NCBI RefSeq assembly: GCF_035958815.1
Contig: NZ_CP108383.1
Location: 7,750,001-7,814,000, forward strand
Direction of reading: 5' to 3'
DNA: 64,000 bases
Origin: Nocardia sp. NBC_01327
GTDB taxonomy: Bacteria; Actinomycetota; Actinomycetes; Mycobacteriales; Mycobacteriaceae
Part shown: positions 1 through 8,032 of the stretch, one piece after another
Position numbering within the stretch: position 1 is the first letter of the stretch
How the letters are laid out: the number at the start of each line of letters is the position of its first letter
Notes under the pieces: generated by a model
Seen by the model: only the letters and a program-made list of their open reading frames with translations
Databases searched by the model: none
Told to the model about the DNA's origin: nothing
Translations under genes and position numbers: made by a program

Positions 1-906
1 CGGTACCGGCAGGCGAATGTCAGCGCCGTCGACGGGGTGGACCTGCACGGGCTGCACGCCATCGTCGAGCGCGAGGCCATCCCGCTGATCAATACCTTCT
101 GCGCGAGCGGCGAAGCCGAGCTGATCACGCAGTACGCCTTCCCGCTGGTATTCGCCGGTCTCAATGACATGCTCGGCTGCCCGCCGGCCATCGGGCAGCG
201 GGTGGCGCAGGGCATGGCCGCACTGTTCGATTCGGTCGACGAGAAGGCCGAACAGGGCATGGCCATGCTCAGCGGCGCGCTGCTGGAGCTGATCGAGCTC
301 AAGCGACGCGAACCCGGCGACGATATGGTGACCCGGCTGCTGCAGCACGATGCCGGGCTCGACGACACCGAAATGCTCGCCAACATCATCAGCCTCTACG
401 GCGCCGGGCTGGAACCGCAGCAGAATCTCATCATCAATACGCTGCGGCTGATCCTCACCGACGACCGTTTCGCAGGCGATGTGCTCGGCGGAAGTCTTTC
501 CACGCGTGACGCATTGGACGAGGTGCTGTTCAACGACCCGCCGATGGCGAACTTCCCCACCTCCTATCCGCGCCAGCCCATGCTCATCGGCGATACCTGG
601 CTGCCCGCGCACCAGCCGGTCATCATCAGCCTCGCCGGGTGCAATAACGACCCCGCGATCAGCGGTGGTGAGCGCATCGGCAACCGCTCCCACCTGGCCT
701 GGAGTCTCGGACCGCACGGCTGCCCGGCCAAGTCGGTCGCGACGCTGGTCGCCCAGGAGGCGATCGATCAACTCCTCGACGCGCTGCCCGAGCTGCGTCT
801 CGCCATTCCGGTTGATGAATTATCTTGGCGTCCAGGGCCTTTCCACCGCGCGCTGACCGCGCTGCCGGTGGTCTTCCCTGCGTGCCCGCCGTTGAATGTG
901 AAGTAG
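1..906 (+). CDS. Cytochrome P450, CYP157-like, 5' end outside window
   Basis: This is the 3' part of a cytochrome P450 gene; the frame is open from base 1, so the true start lies left of the window. The haem loop reads WSLGPHGCPAK, with the thiolate Cys codon at 721-723. Two normally conserved elements are altered. The K-helix ExxR motif has lost its arginine (DEVLFNDPP, Glu codon 520-522), and the I-helix has no acid-threonine pair (GAGLEPQQ). Loss of ExxR is known from the actinobacterial CYP157 family, which occurs in conservon operons next to a CYP154. The next gene is a normal P450 that starts 10 bp after this stop, which matches that arrangement. Family assignment is by motif only. Whether the enzyme is catalytic cannot be told from sequence. 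Confidence 0.88.
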   Translation, partial: RYRQANVSAVDGVDLHGLHAIVEREAIPLINTFCASGEAELITQYAFPLVFAGLNDMLGCPPAIGQRVAQGMAALFDSVDEKAEQGMAMLSGALLELIELKRREPGDDMVTRLLQHDAGLDDTEMLANIISLYGAGLEPQQNLIINTLRLILTDDRFAGDVLGGSLSTRDALDEVLFNDPPMANFPTSYPRQPMLIGDTWLPAHQPVIISLAGCNNDPAISGGERIGNRSHLAWSLGPHGCPAKSVATLVAQEAIDQLLDALPELRLAIPVDELSWRPGPFHRALTALPVVFPACPPLNVK

Positions 907-916
907 GAGAACAGCA

Positions 917-2137
917 GTGACGATCGAACCCCTGGCGCTGGACCTCACCGGCGTCGACATTCAAGGCGAGAATACCCGTATCCGTGCGCGTGGACCGGTG
1001 ACCCTGATCGAGCTCATGGGCGTGCCCGCGTGGTCGGTGACCGATGCCGATGTGCTCAAGCGACTGCTGGCCGATCCTCGGGTGTCCAAGGATCCGGCGC
1101 AGCACTGGGCGGCCTTCGGCAATGGTGAGGTCACCCCCGAGTGGCCGCTGTTCCCGTGGGTGGCGGCGACCAATATGTTCACCGCCTACGGCGCGGACCA
1201 CCGGCGCCTGCGCAAGCTGGTGTCTCCGGCGTTCACCAATCGCCGGACCATGGCGCTGCGCCCGCGCATCGAGGAATTGGTGACCGACCTGCTGGACCGG
1301 CTGGCCGCCACCCCCGCGGGCGAAACCGTGGACCTGCGTGAGGGTTTCGCCTACCCGGTGCCGATCCAGGTGCTCACCGAGCTGATGGGCGTGCCGGACG
1401 ATCGAGAGCCCGCGCTGCGCACCTGTGTGGCCCGGTTCTTCGATACCGAGATCTCGCCGGAGGCCGCCGGGGCCAACTATCTCGAAATGTTCGGCCTCAT
1501 CGAGGAACTCGTGGCCTTCCGCCGCGACAACCCCGGCGAGGATATGACCAGCGTGCTGATCAATACCCGCGATGAGGACGGCGAGCGGCTGACCGAGAAG
1601 GAGATGGTCGATACGCTGATGCTGGTTATCAATGCCGGTCACGAGACCACCGTCAACCTGCTCGATCAGGCGATCTTCGCGCTGCTCACCCATCCCGAGC
1701 AGCTTGCCGCCGTGCGCGCGGGCGAGGTCGGCTGGGACGAGGTCATCGAGGAGACCCTGCGCTACGAATCCCCCGTCGCTCATCTGCCGCTGCGCTATGC
1801 CGTGGAGGACATCGAGATCGACGGCATTCGAATCCCCAAGGGCGAGGCCATTCTCGCCTCGTACGCCGCTGCCGGACGTGATCCGAAGATCCACGGCGAG
1901 ACCGCCGAATCCTTCGATATCACCCGGGTGAACAAGGATCACGTGGCCTTCGGTCACGGAGTCCACCACTGCATCGGCGCTCCCCTGGCCCGGCTCGAGG
2001 CGAGCATCGCCCTCCCGGCGCTGTTCGCGCGCTTCCCCGAGCTACGCCTGGCCGGCGATCCCGCTGACGTTGCCCCCGTCATCGGCTTCATCTCCAATGG
2101 CCACCGCGAACTCCCGGTGCGCCTCACCGCCGAGTAA
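917..2137 (+). CDS. Cytochrome P450, CYP154-like
   Basis: Complete 406-aa class I bacterial P450 monooxygenase, soluble, expected to need ferredoxin and ferredoxin reductase. All signatures are intact: I-helix INAGHETT with the acid-threonine pair, K-helix EETLRYESP (ExxR), and haem loop FGHGVHHCIGAPLA. The GTG start at 917 is supported by AGGAG at 905-909, which overlaps the upstream P450 stop, so the two genes are co-transcribed and probably coupled. A CYP157/CYP154 tandem is typical of conservon operons, whose kinase, roadblock and GTPase genes would lie left of the window. The substrate cannot be inferred; some characterised CYP154 members hydroxylate steroids or macrolides. Confidence 0.93.
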   Translation: MTIEPLALDLTGVDIQGENTRIRARGPVTLIELMGVPAWSVTDADVLKRLLADPRVSKDPAQHWAAFGNGEVTPEWPLFPWVAATNMFTAYGADHRRLRKLVSPAFTNRRTMALRPRIEELVTDLLDRLAATPAGETVDLREGFAYPVPIQVLTELMGVPDDREPALRTCVARFFDTEISPEAAGANYLEMFGLIEELVAFRRDNPGEDMTSVLINTRDEDGERLTEKEMVDTLMLVINAGHETTVNLLDQAIFALLTHPEQLAAVRAGEVGWDEVIEETLRYESPVAHLPLRYAVEDIEIDGIRIPKGEAILASYAAAGRDPKIHGETAESFDITRVNKDHVAFGHGVHHCIGAPLARLEASIALPALFARFPELRLAGDPADVAPVIGFISNGHRELPVRLTAE

Positions 2138-2154
2138 TCAGCCCAGCAACCGAC

Positions 2155-2178
2155 CGGGTCCGGCAGCTGCCGGGCCCG
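2155..2178. terminator. Hairpin between convergent genes
   Basis: A 24-bp near-perfect palindrome centred on GGCAGCTGCC has 12-bp arms with one G-T pair. It lies between the P450 stop (2137) and the convergent pentapeptide gene (2203), where a bidirectional terminator is expected. There is no T-tract, which is common in high-GC actinobacteria. Confidence 0.55.
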
Positions 2179-2202
2179 CGCCGGTTCGGCGACCCGGCGC
2201 CC

Positions 2203-2823
2203 TTATGCCGGTAGGACTTTCAGGCCGAGGGTGAAGGCGAGGGTGATGGCCTGATCCGGATCGATCACCGCGCGCGCCACCTCCACGTTGTACGGATCCA
2301 GCGCCGAAATATCGCTGCCGCGCAGATCCGCATCGGAGAAGTCCGCCTTGGTCAGCCAGGCGCCGGAGAGATCGATATCGCGAAAGGTCGCCTTCTGGCA
2401 GCGGGCTCCGGTCAAATCGACCTCACGCATGCGTAATTCGCGGAACGAGGCGCCTCGCAGATCGGCGCCGGGCAGTCCGGCAAACGACCAGTCGCCGCCG
2501 GATGCCTTCAGTAGCGAGTAGGTGCACCCGTCGAACATGCTGCCGGTGAGCTTGCAACTGGTGAAGGTGGCGTCGAAGAACGAGCAGGCGCTGAACGTGC
2601 AGTTCAGGAACCCGCTATTGGTGTGCGCCGACAGATTGAACGCCACCCCGCGGAAGCTGCACTCGTCGAAAACCGTGTTCTCCGTGGTGATCTCGGCCAT
2701 ATCCACATCGAGGAACTCGACCCGCCGGTACTGCTCCGCCGTCAGCGTCCGGCCGTACCAGTCCTCACCGCGAATGGTGCTGGTGGTGGGCGGCGCGGGC
2801 TCACCGTACTTACGGTCAGCCAC
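2203..2823 (-). CDS. Pentapeptide repeat protein
   Basis: A 206-aa protein whose residues 40-170 are built from pentapeptide repeats of the A(D/N)Lxx type, for example FSACSFFDATFTSCKLTGSM and ADLRGASFRELRMREVDLTG. Such repeats fold as a right-handed quadrilateral beta-helix. It has no signal peptide and should be cytoplasmic. Some family members (Qnr, MfpA) mimic DNA and protect gyrase, but the family is functionally mixed. The non-repeat N-terminus (about 35 aa) and the C-terminal segment after residue 175 (VIDPDQAITLAFTLGLKV) are not diagnostic. It is transcribed alone, convergent with the P450 pair. The repeat assignment is firm; a gyrase-related role is only a possibility. Confidence 0.85.
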   Translation of the reverse strand: MADRKYGEPAPPTTSTIRGEDWYGRTLTAEQYRRVEFLDVDMAEITTENTVFDECSFRGVAFNLSAHTNSGFLNCTFSACSFFDATFTSCKLTGSMFDGCTYSLLKASGGDWSFAGLPGADLRGASFRELRMREVDLTGARCQKATFRDIDLSGAWLTKADFSDADLRGSDISALDPYNVEVARAVIDPDQAITLAFTLGLKVLPA

Positions 2824-2939
2824 AACGATTCCCGAGTTCGCTCATACGGGAACCGTAGCGACAGCCACCGACAACACTTCGGATGGAAACGGGATGCCGG
2901 CATTCGCCTCGAGTGAGAGCGATAGGCGGATCGGCGCGG

Positions 2940-3854
2940 CTAGCCGATCGGCAATGCGCTCAGGACCGGGTCGTAGGCCCAGTTCAGCATGCGCTCGGCG
3001 TCTTCCTTCGCTGCGATGCCGCTGCCCGGTGAGCTGTGCAGAACCACGCCGATCAGCGGGATTCCGGCCCGCACCGTCTCGAACAGCAGACACGCTCCCG
3101 CGGCGTCGGTGGATCCGGTCTTGATGCCGATCGTGCCGGGATAGTCGCGCAGCAGCAGGTTCGTCGTCCGCCAGACGTGATCACGATTGCCCGGACCGGC
3201 GGGCAGGTGATAGTCCCGGGATCCGGCGACCTCGCGGAACATCGGCTGGCCCATCGCACGCAGACCGAGGGCCAGCAGGTCCGCGGGTGTGGAGTAGGTG
3301 GAGTAGTCGTCCGGGTTCGGCAGTCCGCTGGGATCGGCGAAATTTGTTGCCATCATGCCCATTTCACGCGCGGTGGCGTTCATCTTGGCGATGAACCCGT
3401 CCTGGCCGGGCCCATAGCCCTCGGCCAGGGTGTAGGCGGCGTCGCAGCCCGACGGCAGCACCATCGCAAAGAGCAGCTGTCGCGTGGTGAGCACCTCCCC
3501 GGCCGCCAGCCCCGCATTGCTCCCGTCATACCTGGCGCAGTAGGCAATACCCTCCGGCGGCACCGTGATCGTCCGCTCGAGATCACCCGCATTGATCACC
3601 ACCAGTGCCGTCATCACCTTCGCGATACTGGCGATCGGCACCGGCGTAGTCGCCTGCCGCGACCACAGCACCGTCCCGACCACCCCGTCGGCCAGAGCCG
3701 CCCCCGGCGCCTGCACCCCATCCGGCTCGGCAGTCGGCCACGGCAGCGGACCGAACGGGGCGCCCGCAGCCGGCGCGGCCGTGACCCCATGACTGAACGC
3801 CACAACCAAGGCCCCCGCGACGCTGACCTGCAACAATCGGGCAAATGTGCGCAT
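2940..3854 (-). CDS. D-alanyl-D-alanine carboxypeptidase (peptidase S11)
   Basis: A 304-aa exported penicillin-binding protein of the DacA/DacB class, which trims terminal D-Ala from peptidoglycan stem peptides. The N-terminus (MRTFARLLQVSVAGALVVAF) is a signal peptide ending near Ala-27/28. The catalytic SxxK is SIAK, and the third motif is KTGS (GIKTGSTDAAG). The second motif, normally SxN, reads SGC (VLPSGCDAAYTLAE), so the Asn is replaced by Cys. No C-terminal amphipathic anchor or transmembrane helix is visible. It is monocistronic. The family call is secure; full activity is less certain because of the SGC substitution. Confidence 0.9.
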   Translation of the reverse strand: MRTFARLLQVSVAGALVVAFSHGVTAAPAAGAPFGPLPWPTAEPDGVQAPGAALADGVVGTVLWSRQATTPVPIASIAKVMTALVVINAGDLERTITVPPEGIAYCARYDGSNAGLAAGEVLTTRQLLFAMVLPSGCDAAYTLAEGYGPGQDGFIAKMNATAREMGMMATNFADPSGLPNPDDYSTYSTPADLLALGLRAMGQPMFREVAGSRDYHLPAGPGNRDHVWRTTNLLLRDYPGTIGIKTGSTDAAGACLLFETVRAGIPLIGVVLHSSPGSGIAAKEDAERMLNWAYDPVLSALPIG

Positions 3855-3972
3855 GGCGACATTGTGCCTTCAGCCCCGGCCAACCAGCGGGATTTCACCA
3901 CCCGAATCACCGCAGCATGGGAAATACCGGCGATGCCGCCCGCATACAGCCCGGAGTCGGGCCGCGTGCGGT

Positions 3973-4815
3973 TTACGGAGTGGCGTCGGTGAGGGGGCGC
4001 AGGAGGAATTGGGCGGCGCGACTGAAGAGGCGTTGATAGTTCGGGCCGAGGATGCGGACGACGAGGTCTATTGCGTGCGCGTCCAGGCCGATGAGGATTC
4101 GGCCGTGATTGCCGGTGACACCCCGCAGGATGGCGCCGGCCGCCGATTCGGGGGTGGTGTGTGTCAGGTATCGATCGAAGACCTGCTGGATTCCATCCAG
4201 GGCCGCGCCATTGCTGGCAGTCGCATTGTTGACGATATTGGTTTTGATGCCGCCGGGATGCACACACGTGACACCGACCGGCTGCTTGCTGATCAGCATC
4301 TCCTGGCGCAAGGCCTCGGTGAACCCGCGCACCGCGAATTTCGCCGCATTGTAGGAACTTTGGTTCGGCACTCCGAACAGGCCGAAGATGCTGGAGATAT
4401 TGACCAGGTGCCCGTCGCCGGAGGCGATCAAGTGCGGCAGAAAGGCTTTCGTGCCATTGACGACTCCCCAGAAGTCGACGTCCATGACCTTGTCGAGATC
4501 GGCGAACGGGGTCTCCCGGACGGTGCCGAAGATGGTGATTCCCGCATTGTTGATCACCAGGTTCACCCCGCCGAAATGCGCGACGATCGTATCGGCGTAG
4601 ACCGACATCGCTTCGCGGTCACGCACATCCAGCCGCTGCGAGTGCGGTACGGCCCCGCGCTCCCGGCACAGTTCGGCGGTCGCCGCGAGGCCCACCTCGT
4701 CGACATCGCTGATACCGACACGAGTGCCGCGCCGGGTCAATTCGACCGCCAGCGCGCGGCCGATGCCCGATCCCGCTCCGGTGACAACGGCGACTTTGCC
4801 TTCGAGTGACCTCAT
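3973..4815 (-). CDS. Short-chain dehydrogenase/reductase
   Basis: A 280-aa classical SDR, an NAD(P)-dependent oxidoreductase. It has the N-terminal cofactor loop TGAGSGIGRA, the NNAG motif, and the catalytic Ser with YxxxK in SSIFGLFGVPNQSSYNAAKF. The length and the extended C-terminus resemble mycobacterial and nocardial SDRs that act on lipophilic alcohols or ketones. The substrate cannot be read from the sequence. It diverges from a TetR gene at 4882, and a strong dyad fills the 66-bp gap, so local repression by that TetR is likely. Confidence 0.9.
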   Translation of the reverse strand: MRSLEGKVAVVTGAGSGIGRALAVELTRRGTRVGISDVDEVGLAATAELCRERGAVPHSQRLDVRDREAMSVYADTIVAHFGGVNLVINNAGITIFGTVRETPFADLDKVMDVDFWGVVNGTKAFLPHLIASGDGHLVNISSIFGLFGVPNQSSYNAAKFAVRGFTEALRQEMLISKQPVGVTCVHPGGIKTNIVNNATASNGAALDGIQQVFDRYLTHTTPESAAGAILRGVTGNHGRILIGLDAHAIDLVVRILGPNYQRLFSRAAQFLLRPLTDATP

Positions 4816-4831
4816 GTCGGCAGCCTAATTA

Positions 4832-4863
4832 CCAGTCGATCGACTTACAAGTCTTCCGACTGG
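4832..4863. promoter_or_regulatory. Dyad operator between SDR and TetR genes
   Basis: A nested inverted repeat of 32 bp: outer arms CCAGTCG/CGACTGG and inner arms GACTT/AAGTC, separated by 3-bp spacers around a 2-bp centre. It lies between the divergent starts at 4815 and 4882 and just upstream of a TATGCT hexamer (4870-4875). TetR dimers, often two per site, bind such nested dyads; autoregulation is the inference. Confidence 0.7.
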
Positions 4864-4881
4864 AAAAGATATGCTGCTCCG

Positions 4882-5487
4882 GTGAGCACTCCTTCGCGTA
4901 CCCAGGCCGAGCGCCGCGCCGCGACCGTCGCGGCCCTGCTGGATGCCACCATCGAAAGCCTCGGCGACGTCGGTTATTACGCGACGACAACGCGCAGCGT
5001 CGCCGAGCGGGCCGGTGTCAGCCAGGGTGCGCAGCAGCACTACTTCCCGACAAAGGCCGATCTTGTCGATGCCGCCATCAGCCGTCTGCTGGAACAGCTG
5101 GCGATATCGGAGATCGGCGCCCCGATCGAGGCGCCCACCGAACTCGGCCGCGCCGCCATCCTGCTCGATCGCCTGTGGGACACCCACAACCTGTCGATCA
5201 CCCCGGCGGTGTTCGAGGTGTTCAATGCCGCCCGCACCGATGCGGATATCGCACAGCGGGTCAATCATCTTCTCGGTCAGGCGATGTCGGCCGTCGAAGT
5301 CGCCTCGGCGCTGCTGCTTCCCACCTATGCCGAGCGGCCGGGCTTCCGGGACTTCCTGCTCTTGGCCGTTTCCGCCATGCGCGGCGCGGTTCTGGTCTCG
5401 GCGATTTCCGGCACCGGGCAGCTTCATCCGAGCTGGCCGGCTCTGCGTCGACAGCTGTTGGAGAGTCTCGAAGCGCTCAGCGCGTGA
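4882..5487 (+). CDS. TetR/AcrR family transcriptional regulator
   Basis: A 201-aa one-component repressor. Its N-terminal helix-turn-helix covers about residues 15-60 (VAERAGVSQGAQQHYFPTKA), followed by a helical ligand-binding domain with no family-specific motif. The GTG start at 4882 has no convincing ribosome site, but a TATGCT -10-like hexamer ends 6 bp before it, so the mRNA may be leaderless. It is divergent from the SDR at 3973-4815, with the dyad at 4832-4863 between them. The likely role is repression of that SDR and of itself in response to an unknown hydrophobic ligand. Confidence 0.9.
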   Translation: MSTPSRTQAERRAATVAALLDATIESLGDVGYYATTTRSVAERAGVSQGAQQHYFPTKADLVDAAISRLLEQLAISEIGAPIEAPTELGRAAILLDRLWDTHNLSITPAVFEVFNAARTDADIAQRVNHLLGQAMSAVEVASALLLPTYAERPGFRDFLLLAVSAMRGAVLVSAISGTGQLHPSWPALRRQLLESLEALSA

Positions 5488-5554
5488 AATAGCGAGGACG
5501 GGCTCGAGGCTTCCGCGCGACCGTCGCGCCGAATGGTGGTAATACGAGTGATTT

Positions 5555-6409
5555 GTGCGCATCTTCTCGAAACTGCACCGCCGCAATGGGTTCCGTCATA
5601 CCGCTTGGCTATCGACGGTTTTGGTCGCGGCGGCGTGTACGGCGCAGGCCAGCGCGCCCGAGGGGCTTGCTGTGCACAATGGCCTGGCGGCGAGCTTCGC
5701 GGAACTGCAGGCGCATGTGCCCGGCCGTCTGGGGCTGGCGCTCATGCCGGTGGGCGGGGACCGTGCGCTGACCTTCGGTGATTGGACCACCGGCATTGCC
5801 TGGTCGACCATGAAGGTACCGCTGGCGGTGGCCGCGCTGCGCAATGATCCGGACATTCAACAGGACGATCTCACGGCGGCGATCACCACTTCGGACAATG
5901 ACGCCGCGCATGCGCTGTGGACAACGCTGGGCGGCGCGGAGCAGGCCGCCGAGGCGGTCGAGCGGGTGCTGCGCGAAACCGGGGACACCACAACCGATGT
6001 CGCCGATCGGCACAACCCCGCGACCCCGGGCTGGGCCGATGACCCGCTGGTCTTCGGCGCCACCGTCTGGCCGCTCACCGACCAGGTGCATTTCGCCTCA
6101 CGGCTGCCGTGCCTGCACAGCACGGCGAGCGTGGTGGACCTCATGGGCCGGGTTATCGCCAGTCAGAGTTGGGGATTGGGCGGCTTCATCGGCGCCTCGT
6201 TCAAGGGCGGCTGGGGTCCGGACGAGATCACCGGCGCCTACACCGTCCGCCAGTTCGGCCTGATTCCCACCCGCACCGGATCTCTCGCCGTAGCCCTTGC
6301 CGCACAACCTGATTCGGGGACGTTCGACGATGCCGCGGCCGCACTGTCCAAAATGGCGGTGGTGCTCGCCGAGAACGCCGCCGAACTCACCGGCGGTCAC
6401 TGCTCGTGA
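5555..6409 (+). CDS. Secreted beta-lactamase-fold serine hydrolase
   Basis: A 284-aa exported protein of the class A beta-lactamase/transpeptidase fold. The N-terminal hydrophobic stretch ends at VLVAAAC, an imperfect lipobox, so it may be a lipoprotein or be cut nearby. SxxK is STMK, the second motif is SDN (TTSDNDAAHA), and the place of KTG is taken by KGG (SFKGGWGPDEI). The overall pattern resembles the mycobacterial LppW-type proteins, which are not proven beta-lactamases. It starts at GTG 5555, 67 bp after the TetR stop, and is probably independent. Substrate and resistance role are unknown. Confidence 0.78.
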   Translation: MRIFSKLHRRNGFRHTAWLSTVLVAAACTAQASAPEGLAVHNGLAASFAELQAHVPGRLGLALMPVGGDRALTFGDWTTGIAWSTMKVPLAVAALRNDPDIQQDDLTAAITTSDNDAAHALWTTLGGAEQAAEAVERVLRETGDTTTDVADRHNPATPGWADDPLVFGATVWPLTDQVHFASRLPCLHSTASVVDLMGRVIASQSWGLGGFIGASFKGGWGPDEITGAYTVRQFGLIPTRTGSLAVALAAQPDSGTFDDAAAALSKMAVVLAENAAELTGGHCS

Positions 6410-6557
6410 CGCCCCGGACCGGCGCTGCATGACCTCCGGCTCCGGATGGTATTCGACCCGGTACGGCGGTCAGATTGATCCGGCCGTGGCCCCACCCAGA
6501 AAACTCACGCGCCGGAATCTACGCGATAGCAGCGACCGGCGCAGAGCGGCGGCGGCG

Positions 6558-7037
6558 TCAGCTGATGGTTGTGGATGTACCCAGGGTGAAGGTGTGGCCG
6601 TGTGAGGAACAGGTGAGTGCGCCGCCGTGCGGCTGGCCGCCGAGGCAGCTCGCGCCCGCATAGTCGAATCGTGTTCCGGAGTAGATATTTCCGTCGGGGC
6701 GGGGCACATCGGTCAGCCAGCGACTGCCCGGGCGGCCGTGCTGGCCGCCGAGGCCGAAGGTCGGATGGGCCGGCAGGAACGATCCGTCGATCACGATATC
6801 GCTGATCGGCAGAATGCCCCACAGCTTGTTGCCGGGACTGAGATCGCAGCCGACATTGCCGTCGGCGGTGATCGCGCAGTTGTTCACGCCGAGCCAATCC
6901 GAGAAGTACAAGGTGTCGCCGACCATGAAGTCGGCATTGTTGGCTTCGATAACTCCGGAATCGGCGGCGGCCACGCCATTGCCGGCCAGGGTCAAGCCCA
7001 CAGCGGCCACAGCGGCCCACAGAAATTTACGAGTCAT
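6558..7037 (-). CDS. Secreted hypothetical protein
   Basis: A 159-aa protein with a Sec signal peptide (MTRKFLWAAVAAVGLTLAGN, cleavage near AAA-D). The mature part has four Cys (NNCAI, VGCDL, ASCLG, LTCSS), which suggests two disulfides, and is rich in Gly and Asp. I do not recognise a catalytic motif. The ATG at 7037 is chosen over the in-frame GTG at 7046 because AGGGTGG lies 5 bp upstream of the ATG. It is monocistronic and convergent with the beta-lactamase-fold gene. It resembles small secreted proteins common in Nocardia, with no known function. Confidence 0.75.
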   Translation of the reverse strand: MTRKFLWAAVAAVGLTLAGNGVAAADSGVIEANNADFMVGDTLYFSDWLGVNNCAITADGNVGCDLSPGNKLWGILPISDIVIDGSFLPAHPTFGLGGQHGRPGSRWLTDVPRPDGNIYSGTRFDYAGASCLGGQPHGGALTCSSHGHTFTLGTSTTIS

Positions 7038-7087
7038 GATCGCCACCCTATGACATCCGGCAAAAACCGAAAAACGGTACTACACAA

Positions 7088-7139
7088 TCGAATCCGTATC
7101 AGATTCGAGGTCGCGGCGAATGCCCCGGATTACCGGGGC
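7088..7139. promoter_or_regulatory. Dyad plus hairpin in a 296-bp divergent intergenic region
   Basis: Between divergent starts at 7037 and 7334 lies an operator-like dyad, TCGAATC-N7-GATTCGA (7088-7108). It is followed by a perfect 7-bp hairpin, GCCCCGG-atta-CCGGGGC (7122-7139), with a short T-rich stretch after it on the plus strand. No gene is visible in 7038-7333. The roles are inferred only; an attenuator or a terminator of a short transcript are both possible. Confidence 0.4.
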
Positions 7140-7333
7140 AAGGTTTTCGCACGCCCCTGACGACCCGGATCGAGCGGGTCGGCAAACCAGCGGCACATAG
7201 GCGGTCGATCGATATCGAATGCGGTCCAGCTATCGGACAGAGATGTGGCCGCTGTTCGCCTCTATGCGAGGACGGGTGTACGTGCAACAGTGGTGCACTA
7301 CAGCGGGATCGGATAGGACCGGGAAGTCGAACC

Positions 7334-8023
7334 ATGATGTACGTGCTTTGGGTCTTCCTACCCGGCGCCGCGCTCGCCTCGTGTATCGCGGGGCATATCT
7401 GGCGCTACCGGACCGATAGGTTCCTCGGCTACCTGTACTGTCCGCGCGCCGATCGGGGGCAGCGGTTCGGGAGTCTGGCCTTCCGGCTCGGGGCCGCGGG
7501 AATGTTCACGGCACGAATCGCCGAAGTGCTACTGGCCGGGCCGCATTCGCGCACCACCGGTGATGCCCACCTGCTCCTCTCGGCGCTGCAGATGATCGCC
7601 GTTCCGCTGGCCGTGGTCGGCGCAGGCCTGATCCTGATCCCGCCGCTGATCGCCGCCGAGGCCCGCCCCCGGATCACCCCGATCGACCGCATCACCGTTC
7701 CGGTGCTCGTCGCCGCCCTGCTCTCCTCGGTCCTGATCACCTTCGACCCCTACTCCACCAATGACCGATATCGCACCGCGGAAACACTTTTCACCTGGTG
7801 CCGGTCGCTGGTGGCACTGCATCCCAACCCCGGGGTCATGGTGCACGCGCCCGTCATCTACCAGGCGCGCGGCCTGATCGTCATGCTGCTGCTGGCCATC
7901 TGGCCCTACACCCGGCTGGCCGGGATCTTCAGCATCCCGATGCTGCGCCTGCTGCGGCGGCTCGGCCGGGTGGCGCAGTCGTGGCAGCTCGCGATGCCGA
8001 GGCGGCTGCGGCATTCGGTATGA
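7334..8023 (+). CDS. Orphan NarI-like membrane protein lacking haem ligands
   Basis: A 229-aa integral membrane protein with five predicted helices and the outline of the respiratory nitrate reductase gamma subunit: an N-terminal HIWRYRTDRF stretch, then VIYQAR...WPYTRL...FSIP near the C-terminus. Aligned by memory with E. coli NarI, the four axial haem b ligands (His56, His66, His187, His205) fall on Arg51, Arg61, Arg179 and Gly197, with spacings of 10 and 18 residues exactly kept. No narG, narH or narJ is nearby. The protein therefore probably does not carry the two b haems and has another role. It has ATG ATG at 7334 and is followed by a convergent gene. Confidence 0.75.
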   Translation: MMYVLWVFLPGAALASCIAGHIWRYRTDRFLGYLYCPRADRGQRFGSLAFRLGAAGMFTARIAEVLLAGPHSRTTGDAHLLLSALQMIAVPLAVVGAGLILIPPLIAAEARPRITPIDRITVPVLVAALLSSVLITFDPYSTNDRYRTAETLFTWCRSLVALHPNPGVMVHAPVIYQARGLIVMLLLAIWPYTRLAGIFSIPMLRLLRRLGRVAQSWQLAMPRRLRHSV

Positions 8024-8032
8024 GCGCCCGGG

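Noticed and set aside
659..1969. Long open minus-strand frame of 436 codons opposite the P450 pair
   Set aside because: It is antisense to two strongly supported P450s, has no recognisable motif, and reflects high-GC codon bias.
2203..2823. MfpA/Qnr-type fluoroquinolone resistance gene
   Set aside because: The protein has pentapeptide repeats, but flanking segments do not show features specific to MfpA or Qnr; the general label is safer.
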